In this document: piece by piece, positions 17,101-26,733 of the stretch | How positions within the stretch are numbered: position 1 is the first letter of the stretch | Layout of the letters: each line of letters begins with the position of its first letter | Assembly: GCA_964554535.1 (NCBI GenBank) | Contig: CAZKPB010000012.1 | Span: 1-64,000, forward strand | Length of the DNA stretch: 64,000 nucleotides | DNA from: DMER64 sp964554535 | GTDB taxonomy: Bacteria > Bacteroidota > Bacteroidia > Bacteroidales > UBA932 | Direction of reading: 5' to 3' | Made by a program: the position numbers and the translations under genes | The notes under the pieces: model-generated | The model's database searches: none | Told to the model about the DNA's origin: nothing | What the model saw: only the letters and a program-made list of their open reading frames with translations

Positions 17101-20100
17101 CTAGTTATCTTGTGAGAATTGCTGGGTGATTACCTGGCGAAGGTCGGTGCGGATGCTGTCTATCTTGTATGAGTAGACCGGCACGTGCTCGTTCTGGTAC
17201 AGGCATTTGCCCAATTTGTATTTTATATCGTCCGGAGTTCCGTTTACGTTTATACCCAAACGGAACAGGGGGGACTGGATTACGGAAATATGATAGTTGA
17301 AGGTCTTGTCCAGATGGTGCACGCCGCTTACCGCCGCCTTGTAATGGTCAAGCGTCATGACAAACGGGAAGACTTCCACCTGCTCGTTGGCCATTGTCAC
17401 TTCCACCCCAATGTGGTCAATCTTGTTGCGGCTCTTCTTGCTGAACATCAGCAGGTCGGAAATGCGGGAAAACGTTTCCCCGTCAAGTAGTACCATATTG
17501 TCGCCCTTAAGCCGGCAGGCGCCGTACAGCGAGGGCAGAATAAAGTGCATGGAGGTGTCTATGGCCGAGACCACTGACAGTTGTACGTCCGCGATCCCCT
17601 CAAACGATTGAAGCATAGGGAACAGCGTGTCCAGAGAGGGAATCAGGCGGATGACCTCTTCCAACTGCATGCGTTGCAGTTCCATGTCAAAGCCGGCCGA
17701 TATGTTCTGCTTGTCGGGAGTGGCGTACAACGCGCTGATGGTGATGTCTCCGATGGGCGAATAGGCCATCAGCTGGTTGAGTTGCAGCATGTGGTTGTCA
17801 GCCCGTACCAGCCCGTGTAACTGGTGCAACTGCAATTGGCGGAAGTAGGCGTTGGAGACCCCCAGCACCACTTCCAGGTCAATGTTGCCCGGCACCACCA
17901 CCAGATCACTTTCCGGAACGGTCTGGTCCACTTTTTTTTCCAGGGAGGCGCCAATGCTCTCGGCACTCTTGTCGCTGATCAACTGGGCTTTGAGAGACTG
18001 TTTTTGTTTCTGGGTCATTTCCCTAGCGTACAGACCGCCCGCATTGGCAGCCTGAATAAGTTGGTTGCAGTCCAGCGTGTCCGACTGAATATCTGCCGTC
18101 AGTTTGATTTTGCCGTCCCGGTTCAGTGCCTGCTTCAGGTTGAATATCCGCCCGTTGAGCAGAATGTCCGACCGTCCGGTGCGCAGCCGGGTGTTGGAAA
18201 TATCTATATAGTCCGAGTTGACTTGCAGGTTCAACTTTTCAATGACGTTGCGCAGGGGAAAGTACGGGGTGGTCACGTTGGCAGCGGAAGACGTGATTTT
18301 GCCGTTGAAGTCCCATTTGCGTAACAGGCGGCGGGTGGCGGTATCCACGTTGATGCGGATGTCGGCATATGCCAGAGCGTCTATGGGGCGGCCTGCTTCC
18401 TGTGACCGGGCGGCTTCATTGCGTGTGCTGTCCGCCAGGTGGTTCATGGTCAACTCTATCCGCGCATTCTGGAAATTGGCGCGATGTACGTCGTACACCC
18501 CTCCCAGGGTGCGGGCACTCAGACGGGCGGTAAGACGGGCCAAAGAAGTGATGGCCGAGTCGGGTGCCACTGCAAATTCCCCGTCGGCATTACGCAGGGT
18601 GATGCGGGTGGAGTCGGAAGAAAGCACGTTGAAGTACCGGCTACTGAACGTCCCGGAAAAAGGATGTACGGTTAGGGTGTCCGACCCGACCAGAGCGGCA
18701 TCGCCCGATGCCTGTAACTGTGTATGGGACAGTTGTGCGGTGTATTTGTCCTTGAACAATACGTTGAGGCTGTCCGCATTGAGTTGAGCGTACAGCGGTT
18801 CTCCGGGGGTGACGCCGATTTTCAGGCGGGTACTGTCGGCCACAAAACGGATACTGTCTGCGGGCAGGTCAAACAGCAAGCCGTCGGTAGTCAGATTGCA
18901 TTGCAAGAAAGTCCGGCCAATACGGTCCGGGGTCAAATCGCTCCATTTGAGCTGAGCTTTGGCGTCCAGTTGCAGGGTCCCGCCGGCGGTAGCCTTGTCA
19001 TATTCCACAAACAACGGCGCAATGCTATCCAGCAGCAACGTGGCGTTGGCTTTCATGTTAATGTGGGGATTGTCAAAAAGCGCGGTCGCAAATCCTCCGG
19101 CATCCATTTGGAGCCAGGGGGCGTCCACGTGCAGTTTGCCTATATCCAGCAGGCCCAGATTGTCTTCGCGCGGGTTGTACGAGGCGGTGATTTCCGCTTC
19201 CATTTCCTTGATAACCAAATTTTTGGGTAGGTAATTCATACTGCCCGGACCCAGCGACAACTCCACCTCATAGGCCGGAAGGGAGCCGTCCGCGTACCGG
19301 TAGGCCCCGTCCAATTTGGCCTCCAGGCGCAGCGGAAGGTCGGTGCGTATGGAATCCCTGACCGGCAGCATGGAGGCGGGAACCAGTTGCAGCAGGGCGT
19401 CCATGCGACATTTCTCAATCACGCAGTCGGCACGGAGTTCCAGACTGTCCGTGCGCAATCCCAGAAAGCCGTCCAGATACATGGGAATACCACCCAATGT
19501 GGCGCTGCATTTGTCAAATAAGTATTCTTCCCAGTCCATGGAGACGTTGCCGTAGGCCGGCTTGCGTCCAAACCCCACGGCTCCCTTGAGGTCAAGCGGT
19601 GTATGGTCAAAGAAGACTGTAGGCCCCACTACCAGCGTGTTGGCACTGGAGTTCAGGTCGGACACCAGCAACGTACTGAACGCTTTGGCTTTCATATCCA
19701 GGTATTCTACCTGTGTTTCAAAAAAGACGGTATCGGCCACATTGTGGTAGGCAAAGCGGATGCTATCCTCAAAATGGAGCCGGCGAACCTCCAGACGCAA
19801 GGGTGGCGACTCCGTGGTGTCCGCTCCAAATATATCCCAGTTGGATTTCCCCTGCGGAGTGGTGCACAAATACATTCCGGCATGGTGCAGTTCCACGTGG
19901 CGTACGTTTACCTTGCCTTGCAGCAGGGGCAACAGACGCACCGAGGCGTCCAGATAGTCAAAGGTAAAAACCGAGTCGGCTGCCGGAACGGGCGGGTAAA
20001 AGCCCGGCACAATCACTTCGCCGCCCCTAAGAGTAAAGGAAAGATAGGGAAAACTGCTCCAGATATTGGCCGAGGCACGTTCCACGCGGACCTGAGCGCG

Positions 20101-20241
20101 TACGTATTGCACTGCGTACTTGTTGAGCAGCGGAGTAAGGCGTTTCTCGGACAGGACAACGGGCACGGTTATTGTGATTAGCAGTAGCACCAAGGCAATG
20201 GAGCCGAAAATCCATAAAAATATCCGTGAACCCCTTTTCAT
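17101..20241 (-). CDS. AsmA-family envelope protein
   Basis: A 1046-residue protein with a single N-terminal membrane anchor (SRIFLWIFGSIALVLLLITITVPVVL) followed by a long periplasmic region of repeated beta-strand segments. The opening (SANIWSSFPYLSFTLRGGEVIVPG) and the C-terminal stretch resemble the AsmA/AsmA_2 domains of TamB-, YhdP- and AsmA-like proteins, thought to bridge inner and outer membranes for lipid transport. Its exact cargo is unknown. It is followed at three bases by kdsB, consistent with an outer-membrane role. The start follows directly after the divergent intergenic region shared with the BACON/GLUG lipoprotein. Confidence 0.8.
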   Translation of the reverse strand: MKRGSRIFLWIFGSIALVLLLITITVPVVLSEKRLTPLLNKYAVQYVRAQVRVERASANIWSSFPYLSFTLRGGEVIVPGFYPPVPAADSVFTFDYLDASVRLLPLLQGKVNVRHVELHHAGMYLCTTPQGKSNWDIFGADTTESPPLRLEVRRLHFEDSIRFAYHNVADTVFFETQVEYLDMKAKAFSTLLVSDLNSSANTLVVGPTVFFDHTPLDLKGAVGFGRKPAYGNVSMDWEEYLFDKCSATLGGIPMYLDGFLGLRTDSLELRADCVIEKCRMDALLQLVPASMLPVRDSIRTDLPLRLEAKLDGAYRYADGSLPAYEVELSLGPGSMNYLPKNLVIKEMEAEITASYNPREDNLGLLDIGKLHVDAPWLQMDAGGFATALFDNPHINMKANATLLLDSIAPLFVEYDKATAGGTLQLDAKAQLKWSDLTPDRIGRTFLQCNLTTDGLLFDLPADSIRFVADSTRLKIGVTPGEPLYAQLNADSLNVLFKDKYTAQLSHTQLQASGDAALVGSDTLTVHPFSGTFSSRYFNVLSSDSTRITLRNADGEFAVAPDSAITSLARLTARLSARTLGGVYDVHRANFQNARIELTMNHLADSTRNEAARSQEAGRPIDALAYADIRINVDTATRRLLRKWDFNGKITSSAANVTTPYFPLRNVIEKLNLQVNSDYIDISNTRLRTGRSDILLNGRIFNLKQALNRDGKIKLTADIQSDTLDCNQLIQAANAGGLYAREMTQKQKQSLKAQLISDKSAESIGASLEKKVDQTVPESDLVVVPGNIDLEVVLGVSNAYFRQLQLHQLHGLVRADNHMLQLNQLMAYSPIGDITISALYATPDKQNISAGFDMELQRMQLEEVIRLIPSLDTLFPMLQSFEGIADVQLSVVSAIDTSMHFILPSLYGACRLKGDNMVLLDGETFSRISDLLMFSKKSRNKIDHIGVEVTMANEQVEVFPFVMTLDHYKAAVSGVHHLDKTFNYHISVIQSPLFRLGINVNGTPDDIKYKLGKCLYQNEHVPVYSYKIDSIRTDLRQVITQQFSQDN

Positions 20242-20325
20242 CAGCGCGAAATTAGGCTTTTTTTATAATTTTACGCAACATTTGTCCCGTTTTGCGCGTC
20301 TTAGCGTTACTTTTACACTATTATT

Positions 20326-23094
20326 ATGAAGATCAATCGCTTAAGGATTCTTCCACTTGCAGTGCTTTTTTTGTTCGCTGTTACCTCCTCGTGCCATAAA
20401 GACGATTCTGTATATTTTATCAAGACCGATCCCGTGCAGTTGAAAGTGCCGCAAAAAGGCGGGACGTATCACGTGGTGGTACAATCCAATGCAGGCTGGA
20501 GTTTGGATTTTCCCGAGAATTGGGGCAGCGCGAGCATCAATTCTGCCAATGTGGGGGTGACTCCCGTGTATATGAAGTTGACTTTTTCTGCCAACAACGG
20601 GGAGAAAATCCGTTACCAGAACCTCACTTTCTCTTCCAAGTCGGGGAACGTGCAGACCTTACTGGTGCTGGCACAGGCCGGTACGGTGGAGGACTTTGGC
20701 GATGACCCCGGTGATGAACCCGACGAACCGCCTATCCCCGATACTAAGGAGGATACTCTTTCCGTTGAGCCGCAGACACTGGCGTTTGGAGGTCAGGGCG
20801 GCCTGAAGACCGTGAGATTTACCTCCAATCAGAAATGGAGTTATGTGGGGTCCAGTCAGTCGTGGTGCCGCGTCTTGTCGGTGCCGCCCTCGGAAATACA
20901 GGAAGCCGGCGTCCGCACGCTGACCCTTTTTGCAGAACGTTCGTCACTCACTTCAGGGCGTACCGCCATTGTGACGTTTGTCTCTTCCAATGACTCACTG
21001 CTTACTCTTCAAGTTACGCAGCGTGCCCCGGGTATCTATGTGGAGGAAGACCTGGCGGCTTTCCGCGATTCTGTCAATGCCGGCAAGCATCAGGCGGGAT
21101 TTATGGACAAGGACAGTGTGATTCAGTTGTATGCCAATATGGACTTGTCCGATTATCCCAATTGGGAACCTATAGGAATTTACTTCGGATCCAAGATGCG
21201 TAGCATAAAGGGTACATTTAACGGAAACGGGCACACGGTGCACCATCTGAATATCACATCTTCTTCATCTTCTCTGGCTTTGGGCTTGTTTGGTTATCTG
21301 GACAATGCAACGGTTCAGAATCTGACGGTGGCGTCTGATTGCGCCATCTCGGCAACCGCTACCAATACGGGCACCTATCCGTTGCGTGTGGGAGGCATTG
21401 TGGGGTATGTGGACGGCGGCATAGTGGACAATTGCCATTTTATGGGCACTGTCAGCGTATACCAACCGGAGAGCAGCCTGCAGCCCTATACCGGAGGTAT
21501 TGCCGGACACGTGGAATACGATAGTTATTATGGAACGACGGCTTATGTGATCAACAGCTCCAACAGCGGCACCATCACGGCCGACTCGTATGTGGGAGGC
21601 ATTGCGGGGTATTTGTATAAATCATACGTAGACAACTGTCAGAATAAGGTGACGGCTTCCGTGAACGGGGGCTCTATTTCCGGCGGTATTGTGGGAATGA
21701 GTAACGGATCTACCATGGAGGGAAGTACCAATAACGGCAGTGTGGGCGGAAAAGAAGCGGTGGGAGGCATTTGCGGTATGCAAATGGGAACTTCTACCAT
21801 TGACGGGTGCGTCAACAACAAGGATATAAGCGCCACGCCCGACAGCGAAGGCAGTTCGGACGCAGTGGCCGGGATTGTGGGAGCTTCCTTGGACTCGTTT
21901 GTGGCAGGATGTACCAATAACGGAGCCATAAGCGGCGTTGGTGAAGTGGGGGGGGTGGTGGGGGATGCTTACGGTGCTTTCTCTGAATTTGAAAACAGCC
22001 ACAATTACGGTACGGTTACCGGAAACGACGCGGTGGGAGGTATTTGCGGCAAATTAACGGAAGGTGTTAAAATAACATCCTGTACCAATCATATGGACGC
22101 CACGGTGACCTCTTCCTCGGTGGGTGGCGGTATTTGCGGTACCACCACGGACGAGAGCGCCTCGGCCCGGGTATCGGGATGTACCAACCTGGCTGCCGTC
22201 AATGCGTTGGAATATGCCGGTGGCATTGTGGGTTGGGCGTATTGTGACGTGGAATCCTGCACCAACAGCGGTGCCGTTGTTTCTACGCTTACCGACACCA
22301 CTTCCGTAAGCGGTGGGGACGGGGATCAGGGAATTACGGTAGATGCCCTCAGCGTGACCGGGAGTGGAGGTATTGCCGCCATTGCGTGCGGCGATGTGAC
22401 CTCCAGTACCAACTCGGGAGAAATCAAAGGGTTGTTTGCCGGCGGAATGGTGGCCTGGACTTACGGTAGCACTTACAATAACCTCACCTCCTGCACCAAT
22501 TCGGGTGCGGTGGACGGGACCCGGATTTCCGGTGGGGTGGTGGCCATGAATTACGGAGGGCACAAAGTGGATACCTGCCTGAATTCGGGAGCGGTGACCG
22601 GTCTTATGTATATAGGCGGCATTGCGGGATTCAACAACACCGGCAAGTTGTATAGGTGTGATAATTCGGGAAGCGTTACCGGCCTTACCGGCGAGGCGGA
22701 AGAGTACTTTTTTGCCGGCGGGGTATGTGGCAACAATTACCGGGGCACCATGGAAAGTTGTTACAACAAGGGGGCCGTGGCCCGGACGGATACCCTAGGT
22801 GAATCCAAGTATGTGGGAGGGCTGTTGGGATACAACGTGGCTTCTTCCGCTAACTCGGCTTCCAACGGGGTTATCAAGACCAGCGTGCACAGCGGGACGG
22901 TCAACGCATACCATAATGAAGAATCCTATGCCTATGTGGGTGCCATCTGCGGATTTTTCCATTCCGGAACCAATGATGTGGACCAGGATGGGGGCACGCG
23001 CAGTACCGGTACGGTGACCCGTGTGTTGCCCGGAGGCACTACGGAAGAAGGGGTTGCCGGAGATCTGAATTACTATTTTGGAGGAACAAATTAA
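20326..23094 (+). CDS. Surface lipoprotein with two BACON domains and GLUG repeats
   Basis: A 922-residue lipoprotein. The signal ends in the lipobox TSSC, with the lipidated Cys at residue 23. Two BACON-like beta-sandwich domains follow (about residues 35-115 and 145-235, with QSNAGWSLDFP and TSNQKWSYVG), joined by an acidic Pro-rich linker. The remaining two thirds consist of many GLUG-type units (GGIVGYVDGGIVDNCHF, GGIAGYLYKSYVDNC and similar, roughly every 35-50 residues) that build a beta-helix. BACON domains are often carbohydrate- or mucin-binding and GLUG proteins often adhesive, so a surface binding role is likely. A small lipoprotein follows and may be cotranscribed. Confidence 0.85.
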   Translation: MKINRLRILPLAVLFLFAVTSSCHKDDSVYFIKTDPVQLKVPQKGGTYHVVVQSNAGWSLDFPENWGSASINSANVGVTPVYMKLTFSANNGEKIRYQNLTFSSKSGNVQTLLVLAQAGTVEDFGDDPGDEPDEPPIPDTKEDTLSVEPQTLAFGGQGGLKTVRFTSNQKWSYVGSSQSWCRVLSVPPSEIQEAGVRTLTLFAERSSLTSGRTAIVTFVSSNDSLLTLQVTQRAPGIYVEEDLAAFRDSVNAGKHQAGFMDKDSVIQLYANMDLSDYPNWEPIGIYFGSKMRSIKGTFNGNGHTVHHLNITSSSSSLALGLFGYLDNATVQNLTVASDCAISATATNTGTYPLRVGGIVGYVDGGIVDNCHFMGTVSVYQPESSLQPYTGGIAGHVEYDSYYGTTAYVINSSNSGTITADSYVGGIAGYLYKSYVDNCQNKVTASVNGGSISGGIVGMSNGSTMEGSTNNGSVGGKEAVGGICGMQMGTSTIDGCVNNKDISATPDSEGSSDAVAGIVGASLDSFVAGCTNNGAISGVGEVGGVVGDAYGAFSEFENSHNYGTVTGNDAVGGICGKLTEGVKITSCTNHMDATVTSSSVGGGICGTTTDESASARVSGCTNLAAVNALEYAGGIVGWAYCDVESCTNSGAVVSTLTDTTSVSGGDGDQGITVDALSVTGSGGIAAIACGDVTSSTNSGEIKGLFAGGMVAWTYGSTYNNLTSCTNSGAVDGTRISGGVVAMNYGGHKVDTCLNSGAVTGLMYIGGIAGFNNTGKLYRCDNSGSVTGLTGEAEEYFFAGGVCGNNYRGTMESCYNKGAVARTDTLGESKYVGGLLGYNVASSANSASNGVIKTSVHSGTVNAYHNEESYAYVGAICGFFHSGTNDVDQDGGTRSTGTVTRVLPGGTTEEGVAGDLNYYFGGTN

Positions 23095-23130
23095 TAAACA
23101 ATATTACTATTTACCACTGAATTGAATTTT

Positions 23131-23511
23131 ATGAAAAAAGTGCTGAAAATGCTTTGTGTGGTGTGCGTGTTATGCACCACAATGGCCGTGAGCTGTGAGA
23201 AAAATGCCAAATGGACGGCTGCGGATCTGGTAGGTACCTGGGTATACGATGACGATCCCCGTTACAGTGTCACCTTTAATTCCAACGGAAGCCTCAATTA
23301 TGTGGCTCCCGATGCCGAATCCAATATTACTCCCACCTATACGGTCAACGGGGAATTAATCACCATACGTGTGGTGATGGCAAGTGCCACCGTTACGGAT
23401 GTGGTAAAGGTAACTTCTCTGTCCGGAAACAAGATGGTTATATACTACGACGGTGACTTGCTGTTTGATGAACAATCACTTACGGGCGAGTATAAGCTCA
23501 CCCGCAAGTAA
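23131..23511 (+). CDS. Small lipocalin-like lipoprotein
   Basis: A 126-residue lipoprotein with lipobox AVSC (Cys 22). The mature part (ADLVGTWVYDDD, YSVTFNSNGSLNYV, GEYKLTRK) has the strand pattern of Bacteroidota lipocalin-like or DUF4488-type proteins, which form a small beta-barrel. No enzyme motif is seen. The ATG at 23131 is preferred to the TTG three codons earlier. It follows the BACON/GLUG gene by 36 bases in the same direction and converges on the DUF1080 gene eight bases away. Confidence 0.7.
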   Translation: MKKVLKMLCVVCVLCTTMAVSCEKNAKWTAADLVGTWVYDDDPRYSVTFNSNGSLNYVAPDAESNITPTYTVNGELITIRVVMASATVTDVVKVTSLSGNKMVIYYDGDLLFDEQSLTGEYKLTRK

Positions 23512-23519
23512 CAAGTCGC

Positions 23520-26500
23520 TTACAATTCCTTCACGCGGATGTTGCGGAACCACAGTTCCGACCCGTGGCCCAGGAATCCGATTTTCCCCTTTTTGTTGAA
23601 CAATCCGGGGTGTTCCTGACCGTCAATCGGTCCGTTTGAAATATCTCCCTCTGTAATTACTACGCCATTGAGAGTTACTCTAATGTAATTTCCTTTGGCG
23701 TAGATTTCTTCTGTGTTCCATTCACCCACCGGTTTGAACGCGTGCGTGTGCTGCGCGGGAATGACTCCGTAGACCGACCCGTGGTACTGGTAGGGCTTGA
23801 GCCAGGGCTGGTAAATGGGGTTGTAATGGTCCAGAATCTGGATTTCCATACCCACGTAGGCGGCGTCTCCCTCCCCCGGGGCGCGGATTCCCACGCCGTT
23901 ATTGGCTCCCGCAGTGAGCTTGAACTCAAAGCGGAAGACAAAATCGCCGTATTCCTTGACCGTATAGATGTCTCCGAATCCCTGATCGGTGGGGTGCACG
24001 GCCAGGGTGCCGTTCTCGGTCACATAGTCGGTGGTGTTGCCCATCCATTGGTGCAGGTGGGTGCCGTCAAAGAGCATCTCAAAACCTTCTGCTTTTTCTT
24101 GTGCCGACAATTCCACCGGTTTTACGGCCGGCAGTTCTTTGATGTACAGATTCCGGTAGGCTACCTTGCTACCGTGTGCCTGCAATTCCACGGGCCCCTC
24201 GGGGAAGATGGGAAGGCTGCGGTCCCAGTAGTTTTCCATAATGACATTATCCACCACCAGGGTACCGTTCAAATAGACCGTAACCCTTTCGCCCACCATC
24301 TTGATGTAGAAACTGTTCCACTCTCCCAGGCGGTTGTCGGCCACGCACAGGGGCTCGCTGGTGTGCAGCTTGTTGTTATACAAGGCACCTGACCCCACCT
24401 GAGCTCCCACGTCCACGCGGGCGGTATCCCAGATCTGTACCTGGGGGGCGCCGCGCAGGTAGATACCGGCATCGGCGTCGGGACCTTGGGGATACAGCAG
24501 CCAGTCCACGTACATCTCAAAATCCCCGTAGGATTTTTTGGTGCACAGGTTGTTTCCCTTTCCCAGGAACACAATCTTACCGTCTTCAATCACCCATTGA
24601 CTGAAGGCCTGCGCATCCACCTCTTTTTGAGCTTTTTGCAGGGCTTCCGGCTTCATGGCGGCACGAGATATGGGATTGCCCACCAGCCCCTGCCATTGGG
24701 AAAGGTCTTTCCCGTTGAACATACTGACAAAGCCTGCTGACTGCGGCAGGTTGTCAAAATATTGTTGTACGTTTTGTTTGTAATAAATTACGTCTGGGTC
24801 GCCCGTAGTTTCCAGCACGGTCAGGGATTGGCGCAACAAATCGCTTACCTGTGCCGAGTGAAATTCGGGGTGATTTACGGCCAGTGTATAGATGCTCATA
24901 GCCGAGGCGGCGCGGACATTCTCCGCGGGACTGTCCAGATAGTCACCGCAGGCAATGATACCCAGGAAGGTACCGGTCTTTCCGATGGCTTGCAGCAGGG
25001 CGGCCTGTCGGGCGGGGTCCTGTGGCACATCCAGCGCCTTGCGCAGGAAAATCAGTTTCTGTGCCCCCGGGGCGTCCCACAGGTTGATCATCCGGATATA
25101 TTCTGCCACGGGCATTTTTGTCCCGGTCAAATCCAGCACTTTTTTAATATTGGTATGGGAAAGCGGCACATAATACAAGGCTTGTTTATCCGGAGCGGCC
25201 TTAGCCATCCGAGCGGAAAGCAGGTCAAACTGTTGGTCCAAGCTCAGGCCTTCCAGGGTGGTTCTGACGGCTTCCTGGTAGTTGGACACGTATTCCGTCG
25301 GGGCGTTTTCCAGCAAATGGAAGTACCTCTCTCTGTGCGCCGGGTCAGCAACCCCCGCAAGCGCTTTGGCCGCTGCAGCCTTCACCGCAGCGGAAGCGGC
25401 GGACAACTGTTCTATAACAAACGCTTCCTGTTCTCTTGCCCGTCGCAGGGCCAGCAGTTCCAGTACCGCGGCTTTGCCTTCTTCACCGGCCGTCGGGTAC
25501 ACGGTCATTACGTCCGGCACTATGTTTCCGGGGCACTCGGCCAAACTCTCCTTGCCCAGGGCCACACGCAGGGAGTCAGCGCTTGTGAGCAGTGCCGCCA
25601 GGGCGGTACGTTCTACCTGTCCGCCCGTCTTTACAAGGACTCCGGCAGCGGCCTGTCTTACTTCTTGCGCAGGGTGGTCAAGATACGGCACCAGGAAATG
25701 GGTCAGGGCGGCATTTTTTTGATTTCCAAACCAGGTTATGAGGTCTGCCATAGCCTCGGGCGTAAGCGAAGGCAGTGCCTTTAGCAAAGAGGCATTTATG
25801 GCGGCATCGGTAAAATCGGCGGCCCGCCGTAAGGCGGTGGCGCGGTAGGCGCGGTCAGAGTCTTTGAGGGCGGCGCTTACGTACTTCATACCGGCTTCCT
25901 GTTGCAATTCCAGCAGGAAGTCCAGGGCATCGCAGCGGTCATTGGATGTGGCGGCTTTGGAGAGCACCGGTTTTACGGCCTTGACCATCTGCCGGGTATT
26001 GACGCCGTCCCACATACGGCGCAACAGGGTGAGGTAATCCGTAACGGGACCTTTGGCCATCAGTTGGGCGCTGGCCAGAGTGCCGCAACGTCCCAGCGCG
26101 TGGTACGCGACGTCTTTAAGCTCTTGGGGTCCGTCGGAGAGCACTTGCGCTATTTTGCGCTCGGCCAGCAGGCTGCCCGTTTGGGACAGAGCGGTAAGGG
26201 TCTGTGCGTTGAGGGGAACACTCAGCAGGGCTTCCACGGCCTGTGGGCCCCCAATGGAGGCAAGAGCCGCGGATGCAGGAGCTGCGAGTACCTTATCAGA
26301 AAGGTATGAGGTCAGCACGGGAATGCTTGAGGCTTGTCCCAGTAGTTGTAGTTTTCTGATTACAAAAGCTTTGTTATAGTCATCGGCAAGGGAGGGCAGT
26401 ACAGCGGCCAGATTGCCTGCCAGGGCATTGCGCAGCGAGTCGCTTTGACTCGGGCGGGTAGCGTACAGCACCATGCCGTCCAGGGCGTATTCCACACCGG

Positions 26501-26726
26501 GCAGTGCTTCGCCGGCTGGCTTGAGCATGGAGGCAAGCATTTGGACGCCTTCTTGCCCGGTGGAGAACAGGTCTTCCATTAGGCGGACAAAAAGGGCCTC
26601 GTCCGTCGCGGGGAGCTGGTTGAGGGCGTCACCCACTTTGGTGGCCGGAGTGCGGACCGGGCTTTGGGCCTGCAGGGCGGTGAGGCTCCACAGACCAATC
26701 AATATAAGGCTGAGTATTTTTTTCAT
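23520..26726 (-). CDS. HEAT-repeat protein with two DUF1080 (3-keto-glycoside hydrolase) domains
   Basis: A 1068-residue exported protein. After the signal peptide (MKKILSLILIGLWSLTALQAQ), roughly 600 residues are helical HEAT-like repeats rich in ALxxL patterns. Two DUF1080 concanavalin-like domains follow: one beginning GFVSMFNGKDLSQWQGL, the other GFEMLFDGTHLHQWMG. DUF1080 proteins in Bacteroides have been linked to hydrolysis of 3-keto-glycosides produced by Gfo/Idh/MocA dehydrogenases. Such a dehydrogenase gene lies just upstream, with its stop seven bases from this start. The tandem domain plus HEAT scaffold suggests a large periplasmic assembly, which is inference. Confidence 0.85.
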   Translation of the reverse strand: MKKILSLILIGLWSLTALQAQSPVRTPATKVGDALNQLPATDEALFVRLMEDLFSTGQEGVQMLASMLKPAGEALPGVEYALDGMVLYATRPSQSDSLRNALAGNLAAVLPSLADDYNKAFVIRKLQLLGQASSIPVLTSYLSDKVLAAPASAALASIGGPQAVEALLSVPLNAQTLTALSQTGSLLAERKIAQVLSDGPQELKDVAYHALGRCGTLASAQLMAKGPVTDYLTLLRRMWDGVNTRQMVKAVKPVLSKAATSNDRCDALDFLLELQQEAGMKYVSAALKDSDRAYRATALRRAADFTDAAINASLLKALPSLTPEAMADLITWFGNQKNAALTHFLVPYLDHPAQEVRQAAAGVLVKTGGQVERTALAALLTSADSLRVALGKESLAECPGNIVPDVMTVYPTAGEEGKAAVLELLALRRAREQEAFVIEQLSAASAAVKAAAAKALAGVADPAHRERYFHLLENAPTEYVSNYQEAVRTTLEGLSLDQQFDLLSARMAKAAPDKQALYYVPLSHTNIKKVLDLTGTKMPVAEYIRMINLWDAPGAQKLIFLRKALDVPQDPARQAALLQAIGKTGTFLGIIACGDYLDSPAENVRAASAMSIYTLAVNHPEFHSAQVSDLLRQSLTVLETTGDPDVIYYKQNVQQYFDNLPQSAGFVSMFNGKDLSQWQGLVGNPISRAAMKPEALQKAQKEVDAQAFSQWVIEDGKIVFLGKGNNLCTKKSYGDFEMYVDWLLYPQGPDADAGIYLRGAPQVQIWDTARVDVGAQVGSGALYNNKLHTSEPLCVADNRLGEWNSFYIKMVGERVTVYLNGTLVVDNVIMENYWDRSLPIFPEGPVELQAHGSKVAYRNLYIKELPAVKPVELSAQEKAEGFEMLFDGTHLHQWMGNTTDYVTENGTLAVHPTDQGFGDIYTVKEYGDFVFRFEFKLTAGANNGVGIRAPGEGDAAYVGMEIQILDHYNPIYQPWLKPYQYHGSVYGVIPAQHTHAFKPVGEWNTEEIYAKGNYIRVTLNGVVITEGDISNGPIDGQEHPGLFNKKGKIGFLGHGSELWFRNIRVKEL

Positions 26727-26733
26727 GGTAGTG

